Part shown: piece by piece, positions 1-7,328 of the stretch | How the letters are laid out: the number at the start of each line of letters is the position of its first letter | Position numbering within the stretch: the first letter of the stretch is position 1 | Origin: Candidatus Rokuibacteriota bacterium | Lineage (GTDB): Bacteria; Methylomirabilota; Methylomirabilia; Rokubacteriales; CSP1-6 | Direction: 5' to 3' | DNA length: 13,189 nucleotides | Assembly (NCBI GenBank): GCA_016177555.1 | Contig: JACOVB010000082.1 | Coordinates: forward strand, 1-13,189 | Translations under genes and position numbers: made by a program | Notes under the pieces: model-generated | The model's database searches: none | The model's input: only the letters and a program-made list of their open reading frames with translations | Told to the model about the DNA's origin: nothing

Positions 1-1725
1 CACCTCGGGGTCGCGCACGATCGCCTCCGGCTTGCCCTCGGCGATGAGCACGCCGTGGTCGAGGACGAGCACCCGGTCCGACAGCCCCATCACCGCGCGC
101 ATCACGTGCTCGATCAGGAGCAGCGTGATTCCGCGGTCCCGGATCCGCCGGATCGTCGCCGCCACGCGCTCCTGCTCCGCAGGGTTCAATCCGGCCATGA
201 CCTCGTCGAGCAGGATCACCTCGGGGTCCGTGGCCAGCGCCCGCGCGAACTCCAGGAGCTTGCGGTCCTGGATCGTCAGGGCCCCCGCCGTCGCGTCACG
301 CCGGGCCGCGAGCCCCACGAAGTCGAGCACCTCCTCGCTGCGCTCCCGCGCCCGCCGGAGGTCGCGCGCGCGGACCAGGGCCCCGATGATCACGTTGTCG
401 AGCACGGACAGCGAGGCGAAGGGGCGTACCACCTGGAAGGTCCGGGCGAGCCCCCGGCGGCAGACCTGGCTCGGCGTCAGCGCCGCCAGGCTCTGCCCCC
501 TGAAGTGCACGCTCCCGGCCGTCGGCGGATGGATGCCGGAGATGACGTTGAAGAGCGTGGTCTTGCCCGCGCCGTTCGGGCCGATGATCCCCAGGATCTC
601 GCCACGGTACAGCTCGAAGCTCACGTCCCGGAGCGCCACCAGCCCCTCGAAGGCCCGGGTCAGGCCGGCGACCTGCAGGAGCGGCGCGGTCTCGCTTCCG
701 GCGTCAGCGGCCCGCGGCCCGCTGGCCGCCCCAGGCTGCACCGTGCGCGGTGCGGCGGCCGCGCGCGTGGCCCGCGCCGGCCGCCAGCGGCGGACCCATG
801 ACCCGGCGACCCGGACCAGGCCCTCGGGCAGGAGCAGGACGACCAGCATGAGGATGAGGCCGTACACCACCTGCTGCAAGGCGTAGACCCCCGCGGTCCC
901 CACGGCGAGCTGCTCGCCCACCAGGGCTATCGCCTCGCGCAGCCCGAAGAGCACGGTGATGCCCACCGCCGGCCCGAGCACAGTGCCGGTGCCGCCGAGG
1001 AAGGTGCCGAGCAGCAGGTTCAGGGACACGCTCAGGCCGAAGTCCGACTCCGGCTCCACGAAGCGGAGCAGCAGGGCGTGGGCGGTGCCTCCCATCGCGG
1101 TGAGGGCGGCGCTCAGCACGGTGGCGCTGAGCTTGGACCGGAAGGTGTCGACGCCGAGCGCCTCCGCCGCGAGCTCGTTCTCGCGCACGGCATGGAGCCG
1201 ATAGCCGAACGGCGAGCGCAGGAGCCACCAGGTCAGGAGCATCCCGCCGGCCATGAGGCCGAGGGCCAGGGCGTAGACCGCGGCCGACGGCATGTGAAAC
1301 CCGAGCAGCTCGAGCCCCTGGGAGCGGCCCAGCGCCGGCGAGTTGATCGCGGCGAAGCGGAAGCTCTCGGCGAGCACCAGGGTGAGTCCGCTGAAGTAGA
1401 TGCCGCGCAGCCCACACCGGAACGCCACCCAGTACACCGCGTACGCCACGGCCCCGGCGAGCACGGCTCCCGCGATCCAGCCGAGCGCCGGGGTGACGCC
1501 GTGGGTCACGTAGAGCCACGCGGCGGCATAGCCGCCCAGACCGAAGAAGGCCGCGTGGCCGAGCGAGACCAGGCCGCTCAGCGCCATCACGTTCCAGGCG
1601 CCGGCCAGAAACGTGTAGAGGCAGATCTGTGTGAGGATGTTGACGGTGTAGCCGCTGGCCCCCGCGGGCACCGCCAGGGCGGCCGCCAGCAGCGCGGCCA
1701 GGGCGACAAGACGGCCCCGCGTCAC
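1..1725 (-). CDS. Fused LivM permease-LivG ATPase of a branched-chain amino acid-type ABC transporter (3' end cut by window)
   Basis: A single reading frame without a stop runs from a GTG at 1725 to the window edge (575 codons; only the last few residues appear to be missing). Residues about 1-305 form a LivM-type inner-membrane permease, with many hydrophobic segments and the family-typical end LPEGLVR (about 300-306). An Ala/Arg/Pro-rich linker (about 313-346) leads into a LivG-type ATPase: Walker A GPNGAGKTT near 382, a degenerate signature LTIQDRKLLEFARAL, Walker B VILLDE followed by VMAGLNPAE, and an H-loop IEH. LivM and LivG are usually separate proteins, so this is a permease-ATPase fusion, a known but less common arrangement. 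The GTG start overlaps the livH stop by four bases (GTGA), indicating translational coupling. By family it drives ATP-dependent uptake of amino acids or related small carboxylates/amides; the substrate cannot be read from sequence. A livF would be expected beyond the left edge. Confidence 0.92.
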   Translation of the reverse strand, partial: MTRGRLVALAALLAAALAVPAGASGYTVNILTQICLYTFLAGAWNVMALSGLVSLGHAAFFGLGGYAAAWLYVTHGVTPALGWIAGAVLAGAVAYAVYWVAFRCGLRGIYFSGLTLVLAESFRFAAINSPALGRSQGLELLGFHMPSAAVYALALGLMAGGMLLTWWLLRSPFGYRLHAVRENELAAEALGVDTFRSKLSATVLSAALTAMGGTAHALLLRFVEPESDFGLSVSLNLLLGTFLGGTGTVLGPAVGITVLFGLREAIALVGEQLAVGTAGVYALQQVVYGLILMLVVLLLPEGLVRVAGSWVRRWRPARATRAAAAPRTVQPGAASGPRAADAGSETAPLLQVAGLTRAFEGLVALRDVSFELYRGEILGIIGPNGAGKTTLFNVISGIHPPTAGSVHFRGQSLAALTPSQVCRRGLARTFQVVRPFASLSVLDNVIIGALVRARDLRRARERSEEVLDFVGLAARRDATAGALTIQDRKLLEFARALATDPEVILLDEVMAGLNPAEQERVAATIRRIRDRGITLLLIEHVMRAVMGLSDRVLVLDHGVLIAEGKPEAIVRDPEV

Positions 1726-2597
1726 ACCGCTTCCTTGCGTCCCCACAACCCTTCGGGGCGGATCAGCAGGGCCGCGAAGATGAGGGCGTGGATGCCGAGC
1801 TGGGCCAGCGAGGGGCTCAGCAGCAGCGTGCCCGCCCCCTCCAGCACTCCCACGATCACCCCCCCTCCGAACGAGCCGAGCAGGCTCCGGATGCCGCTGA
1901 GCACCACGATGAGGAAGGCCAGGATCGCCAGCTCGAAGGCGCGGAGGGGGTAGAGCGTGGTGAAGGTCGCCAGCAGGCCGCCCGCCAGCGCCGCGGAGGC
2001 CACGCTGACGGCCACGGCCACGCGTTGCAGGGCACGGACGTCGAGGCCGATCAGGACCGCGCCACGCCGGTTGTCGGCGCTCGCCCGGATGGCCTTGCCG
2101 AGCCACGTCCGGGCCAGGGCCACGTGCAGGCCCAGCGCGCTCAGGGCCGCGACCCCGCCGCCCACGAGGATCTCGCGCTGGACCACGATGCCGCCGAAGG
2201 CCAGGTGGCGCTCGGACGAGGCCAGGAACCGGACGTCGTGGCCGAAGGCGAACTGGGCGAGGTAGGTCAGGACGAGCAGCAGGCCGAAGGTGAAGACGAT
2301 GTGCATCTCCTCGGTCATGTCGGCGATCCGCACCATCAGCGCCCGCTGCAGCAGGTAGCCGAGGCCGAAGAACACGGGGATGACGAGGGCGGTTGCCAGG
2401 TAGGGGCCGAGGACCCCGCCGCTCGTGACCAGGAAGACGGCGTACATCGCCCACACGACCCCACCCGCGTGGGCGAAATTGACGATCCGCACGACGCCGA
2501 AGATGAGCGAGAACCCCATGGCCACCGCGCCGTAGATGCTACCGACGAGTACGCCGGTGACGAGCATCTGCCCGATGACGGCCGGGGTCAGCTCCAT
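1722..2597 (-). CDS. livH: LivH-type ABC transporter inner-membrane permease
   Basis: This 291-residue hydrophobic protein starts at the ATG at 2597 (MELTPAVIGQMLVTG). It has the LivH hallmark near the N-terminus, GSIYGAVAMGFSLIFGVVRI followed by NFAHAG, then several further membrane spans, and it ends RPEGLWGRKEAV. Length and motifs fit LivH (about 290-300 residues). The frame stays open upstream to 2732, but that extension is Arg-rich and lies inside the hairpin element at 2609-2758, so the 2597 ATG is preferred. Its TGA overlaps the GTG of the livM-livG fusion. It should pair with the LivM half of that protein to form the transmembrane channel fed by the livJ product. Confidence 0.92.
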   Translation of the reverse strand: MELTPAVIGQMLVTGVLVGSIYGAVAMGFSLIFGVVRIVNFAHAGGVVWAMYAVFLVTSGGVLGPYLATALVIPVFFGLGYLLQRALMVRIADMTEEMHIVFTFGLLLVLTYLAQFAFGHDVRFLASSERHLAFGGIVVQREILVGGGVAALSALGLHVALARTWLGKAIRASADNRRGAVLIGLDVRALQRVAVAVSVASAALAGGLLATFTTLYPLRAFELAILAFLIVVLSGIRSLLGSFGGGVIVGVLEGAGTLLLSPSLAQLGIHALIFAALLIRPEGLWGRKEAV

Positions 2598-2608
2598 CGC
2601 GTGCGGCC

Positions 2609-2758
2609 TAGCAGGCTGCTGAAAAAGGCCCATCTGCTTCGTTGGCGCCCTCGGCCGCACGCTCAACGTACGCAGAGTACGCCTCGCGTGCGGCCATCGG
2701 GCGCCGCCTCGCATCTGGACCCTTTTGAGCAACCTGCGGGTTTTTCAGCATCCTGCTA
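2609..2758. repeat. 150-bp MITE-like inverted-repeat element between livJ and livH
   Basis: The ends are inverted repeats: TAGCAGGCTGCTGAAAAA at 2609-2626 pairs with 2741-2758 with one mismatch in 18. Inside are more nested pairs: GGCGCCC (2644-2650) with 2699-2705, GGCCGCACGC (2653-2662) with 2686-2695, and CGTAC (2667-2671) with 2677-2681. The whole element can therefore fold into one long imperfect hairpin. A second, less perfect terminal match ends at CAACCTGC (2726-2733). No protein-coding content is seen, so it looks like a small non-autonomous mobile or palindromic repeat. The livJ TAG stop (2756-2758) lies within its right terminal repeat. In the livJ-to-livH mRNA it would form a strong stem-loop and could reduce read-through. 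Confidence 0.8.
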
Positions 2759-4048
2759 CGCCCGCTCCTCCCACTTCGGAGCCGGAAAGACCGGGTTCTT
2801 CTGGGCCAGGTCCTTGGGGTAGACGACGACCAGCTTCTGGTCGCTGATCTGGGTCATGATCGCCTGGGCCTTGGCATTGTCGTGCTTCTCGTCCCACTTC
2901 ACGCCGTAGGGGATGATGATGCTGGGGTCCTTGCCGAAGCTGATGTCCACGGTCTTGACGGCCTCCCAGAGGGCGGCGCGGTCGAGGCTCCGGGCGCGGC
3001 CGAGGGCGTCCACCATGGCGGCGGCGGCGCTCAGCGAGTAGCCGGCCTGGTCCTGGACATCGACGCCGTGGACCTTCCGGTACTGCTCCACCGTGGCGCG
3101 GGCCCCGGGCGGCAGCTTCTCGAACATGCTCGCTGTCCACCCGAGCGCCGTGTAGACGTGGTTGGCATCGTCCTTGAGGTTGGCGACGTACTGGGTATTG
3201 GGCGGCGCCCCGGCGGGGTGGACGTTGGCGAAGAGGTTCAGCCGGAGCTGCTTCATGGCGCGCTGGATGAGGATGCCGTCGGCGGGGTACGAGGCCTGGA
3301 AGACAACCTCCACGTTCTGCGCCTTCAGCTTGTTGACGATCCCGGTGGCCTCGGTGAGCTTGGCCGCCGTGTAGGCCACGCGGTCGACGAGCTGCCACCG
3401 GCCCAGCCGCTCGATGGCGGCCTTGTAGAGGTCGCCCGCGCCGGTGCCATAGGCGAGATCCTCGTGGAGGATGGCCACACGCTTGACGGCCTTGCCCGTC
3501 GCCTTCTCCATGTCCGCCACGAACTGGACCCCCAGATCGCAGGTCTGCCGGGTGTGCACCGCCGCCCGGTAGAAGTACTTGAGCCCGCGCTCGGTGAGCT
3601 TGTAGTCCACGCTGGTGTCGATGGCCGGGACCTGATACCGCTCGGTGACCTCGCTTCCCACCCGCGCCGACCCGCTGGCCGCCCAGCCGAGGATGCCCAG
3701 CACGTTGTTCCGCGTGATGAGCCGCTCCGTCTCGGACGAGGTCACTCTCAGATCCGTCTGGTGGTCGGCCACGTGCAGCTTGACCGTGGCGCCGCCGTGG
3801 GCCTTGATCCCTCCTTCCCGGTTCACGCGGTCCACGACGAGCTGGAAGGCGCGCAGCGCGTCCCGCCCGTAGTCGGCGGCGGCCCCCGTCAGCCCGACCA
3901 CCACGCCGATGGGGATCTCCGCCGCGGCCCGGGCGCTCCGCGGCGCCAGCGACCACGCTCCCGTCGCCGCCGCGGCCGCGGTGGCTCGCGCCCCCGTCCC
4001 CAGAAACTCGCGCCGGCCCATCCTCCTGGTGCTCACGTCTCGCGCCAT
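2756..4048 (-). CDS. LivJ-type periplasmic substrate-binding protein with Tat-like signal
   Basis: This is a 430-residue protein. The start at ATG 4048 is supported by an AGGAGG Shine-Dalgarno (plus-strand 4055-4060) six bases upstream. The N-terminus carries a twin-arginine-like motif, RRMGRREFLG, then an Ala-rich stretch ending near SARAAA, after which the mature protein begins EIPIGVVVGLTGAAADYGRD. That beginning is typical of the type 1 periplasmic binding fold (Peripla_BP_6, LivJ/AmiC-like), as are the later segments GILGWAASGSARVGSEVTER and VAILHEDLAYGTGAGDLYK. It would capture the substrate in the periplasm and deliver it to the LivH/LivMG complex. The gene lies 37 bp after the ThDP-enzyme gene. 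Its C-terminus (PAPKWEERA) stops at the edge of the 2609-2758 element, so the last residues or stop may derive from the insertion. The ligand is unknown; amino acids, amides or small organic acids are all possible. Confidence 0.9.
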   Translation of the reverse strand: MARDVSTRRMGRREFLGTGARATAAAAATGAWSLAPRSARAAAEIPIGVVVGLTGAAADYGRDALRAFQLVVDRVNREGGIKAHGGATVKLHVADHQTDLRVTSSETERLITRNNVLGILGWAASGSARVGSEVTERYQVPAIDTSVDYKLTERGLKYFYRAAVHTRQTCDLGVQFVADMEKATGKAVKRVAILHEDLAYGTGAGDLYKAAIERLGRWQLVDRVAYTAAKLTEATGIVNKLKAQNVEVVFQASYPADGILIQRAMKQLRLNLFANVHPAGAPPNTQYVANLKDDANHVYTALGWTASMFEKLPPGARATVEQYRKVHGVDVQDQAGYSLSAAAAMVDALGRARSLDRAALWEAVKTVDISFGKDPSIIIPYGVKWDEKHDNAKAQAIMTQISDQKLVVVYPKDLAQKNPVFPAPKWEERA

Positions 4049-4085
4049 GATGTCCCTCCTCGTTGAGGTCTGGATCCGCGTCCGA

Positions 4086-5840
4086 TCAGTACCGCGGCAG
4101 GTGCCGGAAGGCACGCTGCTTGGCCACCGGGAAGCGAACCTCCCGGTCGATCACGACGTCAACGACGCTGGGCCGGCCGCAGCCCATGGCCTCGCGCAGG
4201 ACCGGCCCCAGCTCGGCGGGCTTCTCCACGCGGAACCCGCGGGCGCCGTACAGCTCGGCGAGCTGGGCGAAGTCGGGGTTGAAGCGGGCCCCGGTCTTCT
4301 CCATCGCGACGTCGACGCTGATGTAGTGCTCCTCGTACTCCGCCTTCTGGATGTCCCGCACGGCCCCGTACGCCATGTCGTTGAAGACCACCGTGGTCAC
4401 CGGGATGTCGTAGTCCACGGCGGTGGAGAGCGTCCACGGCACCATCTGGAAGCCGCCGTCGCCCACGAAGGCCACCACGGGCTGGTCCGGCCGGGCGAGC
4501 TTGACGCCGAGCGCGGCCGCCGGCGCGTGCCCCATGGCCGTCCATCCGATCCCGATGTAGAACGTGTCGGGTCCGTAGGCCGGGAACTGCTGGTAGGCCC
4601 AGTTCTTGACCTTGCCGGTGTCCACGAAGACGGCGGCCTCGCGCGGGATGGCCTCCCGCAGCTCCTTCATGAGCCGCTCGGCCCGGATCGGCTGGGCATC
4701 CGATCCCTGGGCCTCCTCGAGGCTCTGGAGCCACGCCGCCCGCGCGCGGCCGAGCTCCTGGATGCGGGGATCCTGGCGAAAGGCCACGGCCGCGGGCCGC
4801 CTGGCCTTGACGGCGGCCAGCATCTCTCCCACCGCGGCCTTGGCGTCGGCCCAGATGCTGACCTCCGTCGGGTAGTAGCGAGCCAGCTCGTCGGGGTCGA
4901 TGTCGATGTGGATGAGCCGTGACGGCGGGATCTGGAACGGCGCCCCGGGTTGCCAGGAGCTGGTGTCGGGCTCCGTGAAGCGCATGCCGACGGCCAGGAC
5001 CACGTCGGCCTCGGCGACGAGCGTGTTGGCGTACAGTCGCGCCTCGGCCCCGACGAGCCCCAGCGCCAGCGGATGGTCCTCCGGGATCACGCCCTTGCCG
5101 CGATGGGCGCAGCCCACCGGGGCCGCCAGGTGCTCGGCGAGCGCCAGGACTTCCGGCGAGGCGCCGGACATCTTGGCCCCGCTGCCACAGACGATGACCG
5201 GACGGCGGGCGCCGGCGAGCAGCTCCGCCGCCCGGAGGATCTGCTCGGCGTCGCCGCGCTGGCGCCCCGGCACCCTGTGCAGGCTCGGGTCGGGCACTTC
5301 CAGGTCCGCGCGCTCGGCCTGGATCGTGAGGGACAGGTCGATGTGCACCGGGCCCGGCCGGCCGCTCACCGCCGTCTTGAAGGCCTTGTGCAGGATCTCG
5401 GGGAGACTCTCGATGCGCTGGACCGCCCACGAGCGCTTCACCAGCGGCCGGAGCAGGCTCGCCTGCTCGGCGTCGAAGAACCGAGAGGTCTCCTGGGAGG
5501 CGTTGCGCCCGTAGTGGCGCTGCCAGGTGTTGCCGGTGACGATCACCATGGCCGAGGAATCGAGGGCCGCGGTCGCGATGCCGTTCAGGCCGTTGGCCAG
5601 TCCCGGGCCGAGGTGCAGGTAGACGAGGAGCGGCCGACCGGAGGCCCGGTAGTAGCCGTCCGCCAGGCATGTGGCGACGTGCTCGTGGCGGACCATCATG
5701 TGCGTGATGCGGTCCTGGCGCTGGTACACCGCCTCGAGGAACGGCAGGAGGCTGTGGCCGCTCAGGCCGATCACATAGGGCACCTGCTCGCGGATGGCGT
5801 ACTCGATGACCAGCTCTCCGCCCGACATCTCAGGCATCAT
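4086..5840 (-). CDS. Thiamine diphosphate-dependent enzyme of the acetolactate synthase/decarboxylase superfamily
   Basis: This 584-residue protein has full-length three-domain ThDP architecture. The N-terminal Pyr domain carries the likely catalytic glutamate in VRHEH (E53) and a GPG-type turn (LHLGPGLANG). The middle domain follows GRPGPVHIDLSL. The C-terminal PP domain has the ThDP/Mg motif GDGG (460-463) with its partner asparagine in FNDMAYG (N487). Family members decarboxylate or carboligate 2-oxo acids or oxalyl-CoA; I cannot choose among acetolactate synthase-like, benzoylformate decarboxylase-like or related activities. Two adjacent ATGs (5840, 5837) are possible: the first overlaps the regulator's TGA (ATGA), while the second has better spacing (six bases) from GAGGAG. 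Lying between a FadR-type regulator and livJ, it probably acts on the imported compound or its breakdown product rather than in housekeeping valine synthesis. Confidence 0.88.
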   Translation of the reverse strand: MMPEMSGGELVIEYAIREQVPYVIGLSGHSLLPFLEAVYQRQDRITHMMVRHEHVATCLADGYYRASGRPLLVYLHLGPGLANGLNGIATAALDSSAMVIVTGNTWQRHYGRNASQETSRFFDAEQASLLRPLVKRSWAVQRIESLPEILHKAFKTAVSGRPGPVHIDLSLTIQAERADLEVPDPSLHRVPGRQRGDAEQILRAAELLAGARRPVIVCGSGAKMSGASPEVLALAEHLAAPVGCAHRGKGVIPEDHPLALGLVGAEARLYANTLVAEADVVLAVGMRFTEPDTSSWQPGAPFQIPPSRLIHIDIDPDELARYYPTEVSIWADAKAAVGEMLAAVKARRPAAVAFRQDPRIQELGRARAAWLQSLEEAQGSDAQPIRAERLMKELREAIPREAAVFVDTGKVKNWAYQQFPAYGPDTFYIGIGWTAMGHAPAAALGVKLARPDQPVVAFVGDGGFQMVPWTLSTAVDYDIPVTTVVFNDMAYGAVRDIQKAEYEEHYISVDVAMEKTGARFNPDFAQLAELYGARGFRVEKPAELGPVLREAMGCGRPSVVDVVIDREVRFPVAKQRAFRHLPRY

Positions 5841-6571
5841 CGTCTCCTCTGCGCGGGAACGGCCGGCGCCGTGCGCGCGTCGTCCTGATGGAGCAGGCGC
5901 AGGCGGACCTCGCGGCCCGCCACCAGGTGGGCCCGGGCCAGCCGCTCCGCCTCGTCCTCGCGGCCGCCGACGATGGCGTCGGTGATGGCGCGGTGCTCGG
6001 CAAGGGCTTCCTTCTTGCGTCCGGGAAAGGCGAAGGTCGTCACCCCGAATCGCCCGAGATCGTCCCAGAGGCCGCCGAGAATCCGCTCGATGAGGCGGTT
6101 CTGGGCGGCCCGGTAGATGAGCGAGTGGAAGCGGCGGTTCAGCGCCTCCATGGCCGGGGTGTCGTCCCGTGCGGCGGCGTCCTGCATGCCCTCGAGCAGC
6201 TTCTCGAGCCGGGCGGCCTCGAGATGGGTGACCTGCCTGGCCGCCAGGCGCGACGCCGCGCCTTCCAGGACCTCGCGCACGAGGTAAATCTCCATCACGT
6301 GCTCCGGGCTCACCTCGGCGACAGCCAGCCCCCGGCGTGGCAGGGCGGCCGCCAGCCCCTCCGCCTCGAGCCGCCCCATCGCCTCGCGCACGGGCGTGCG
6401 GCTCACCCCCAGCCGCCGCGCCAGCCCCTCCTCGCGCAGCCGCTCACCCGCCCGCAGCGTCCCGCGGAGGATCGCCTGCCGCAGCTCGGCATAGACGGTC
6501 TCGCTCCGCCGGAGCGCGCCGTCCGTCCTCCGGATCGGTCGCACCCGTCCCGCCTTCCGCGCCGGCCCCAT
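5837..6571 (-). CDS. GntR-superfamily transcriptional regulator, FadR/FCD subfamily
   Basis: This is a 244-residue protein from ATG 6571, which has AGGAGG nine bases upstream. The frame is open further upstream to 6715, but that part crosses the promoter/operator region. Residues about 20-90 are a winged helix-turn-helix with the typical recognition segment SRTPVREAMGRLEAEGL (57-73). The rest is an all-helical FCD effector domain with the expected His positions (NRRFH, AEHRAI, ARAHLVAG). The usual first metal-ligand Asp before RRFH is Asn here, so metal binding may be altered. It is the promoter-proximal gene of the minus-strand operon, overlapping the ThDP-enzyme gene by ATGA. It most likely represses its own operon until an imported acid or metabolite binds. 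Confidence 0.9.
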   Translation of the reverse strand: MGPARKAGRVRPIRRTDGALRRSETVYAELRQAILRGTLRAGERLREEGLARRLGVSRTPVREAMGRLEAEGLAAALPRRGLAVAEVSPEHVMEIYLVREVLEGAASRLAARQVTHLEAARLEKLLEGMQDAAARDDTPAMEALNRRFHSLIYRAAQNRLIERILGGLWDDLGRFGVTTFAFPGRKKEALAEHRAITDAIVGGREDEAERLARAHLVAGREVRLRLLHQDDARTAPAVPAQRRR

Positions 6572-6597
6572 CGCCCCGGGCCTCCTGTGGTGTCCGT

Positions 6598-6607
6598 TTG
6601 TATACAA
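6598..6607. promoter_or_regulatory. Candidate operator of the FCD-type regulator
   Basis: The perfect 10-bp palindrome TTGTATACAA lies 27 bp upstream of the regulator's ATG. FadR/VanR-type FCD regulators commonly bind TTGTATACAA-like sites, so the match fits autoregulation. On the minus strand TATACA within it could double as a weak -10 box, with a poor -35 (TGTGCA) 18 bp upstream. In that case bound repressor would block polymerase. The palindrome is seen; its role is inferred. Confidence 0.6.
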
Positions 6608-6739
6608 CTGCATGCGATATTTTGCACACCGCCGGCCTCGTGTCAAGGCTCGTGTCGCGCGGCCCGCCTCCGGGCAGGGCGGAGGCCCGGACACGCGGCG
6701 GATGCCGGCCGTCAAGGGCGCGCCCCCCTGAGCGTGGCC

Positions 6740-7020
6740 TCAGGCGGATCTGGCGCCGGTGACGCGGGTCAGGGTGGCCGGGATGAAGTCCTGAGCGCTG
6801 ACACGCGTGAAGGCGGCGACCTCCAGGTAGCCGGCGCGCTCGTTTACGGAACGGGCGATGCCGGCGCTCCGGTAGACGGCCTCGGCCAGCCCCCACAGCG
6901 CCGGGTCCGGCTGCGCTGGGCTGGCGGCTGGAAGTGCCGCGCCGGATCCTCGGGCGTCCGCCCCCGGGCGAACCAGTTCGACGGGGCCTCCACGAAACCG
7001 TCGTCATGGGCGGGGCAACT
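6740..7020 (-). pseudogene. Unidentified frameshifted C-terminal gene fragment
   Basis: Reading the minus strand, one frame gives a protein-like stretch containing [20 protein letters not shown] and FARGRTPEDPARHFQ (about 7030 to 6910). It then degenerates. A second frame continues with PDPALWGLAEAVYRSAGIAR and ERAGYLEVAAFTRVSAQDF, ending at a TGA at 6740-6742. Together they look like the end of one enzyme broken by a frameshift near 6900-6920. No start codon or ribosome-binding site fits. I do not recognise the family. The right boundary is approximate, because it runs into the plus-strand fragment at 7022. Confidence 0.4.
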
Positions 7021-7021
7021 C

Positions 7022-7198
7022 CAGTCGGGGAACCTGGCCGCCGTCATTTTCCTCGGCGACTCGGCGGCGCCGCCGGCGCTCGGCCTGGTCTACCGGCACC
7101 ACAACGCGGCCGGCGTGTTCGTGGTGAGCGGGGTGGTCGTCGCCCTCTCGGCCGCCCTCGTCGCTGGGCTCAGACTGTCGCGCCGCGCGTTCCCCTGA
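7022..7198 (+). pseudogene. Possible C-terminal remnant of an MFS-type membrane transporter
   Basis: One plus-strand frame reads [20 protein letters not shown], then [19 protein letters not shown] and [18 protein letters not shown] before TGA (7196-7198). It shows two hydrophobic segments separated by a short basic loop and a basic tail, as in the last two helices of major facilitator transporters. The frame remains open upstream, but that part looks like antisense to the regulator gene and has no membrane character. Only this 3' piece is supported, and the family is a tentative pattern match. It abuts and partly overlaps the opposite-strand fragment, consistent with a rearranged, decaying junction. 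Confidence 0.35.
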
Positions 7199-7328
7199 GG
7201 GAGTGACCCCGGCTCCAGCCGTACGCTCCCGCGTCTCCTCCGCCACGACCGGCGCTGGACGACGCCGGGACGCGTGCCCAGGACGGACCGTAGCGCTCGC
7301 CTGCGGTCTCGCGTAGCCTCGTGGCACC

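Noticed and set aside
704..1519. A long minus-strand open frame overlapping the livM-livG fusion
   Set aside because: It is Arg/Gly/Ala-rich with no family features and lies in a different frame from the recognisable permease and ATPase sequence.
2598..2732. An upstream extension of livH
   Set aside because: The extension is encoded inside the hairpin element and is Arg-rich; LivH family length and the hydrophobic start fit ATG 2597.
1788..2822. A 344-codon plus-strand frame antisense to livH
   Set aside because: His/Glu/Gln/Asp-rich composition is typical of antisense frames in GC-rich DNA; livH on the other strand explains the region.
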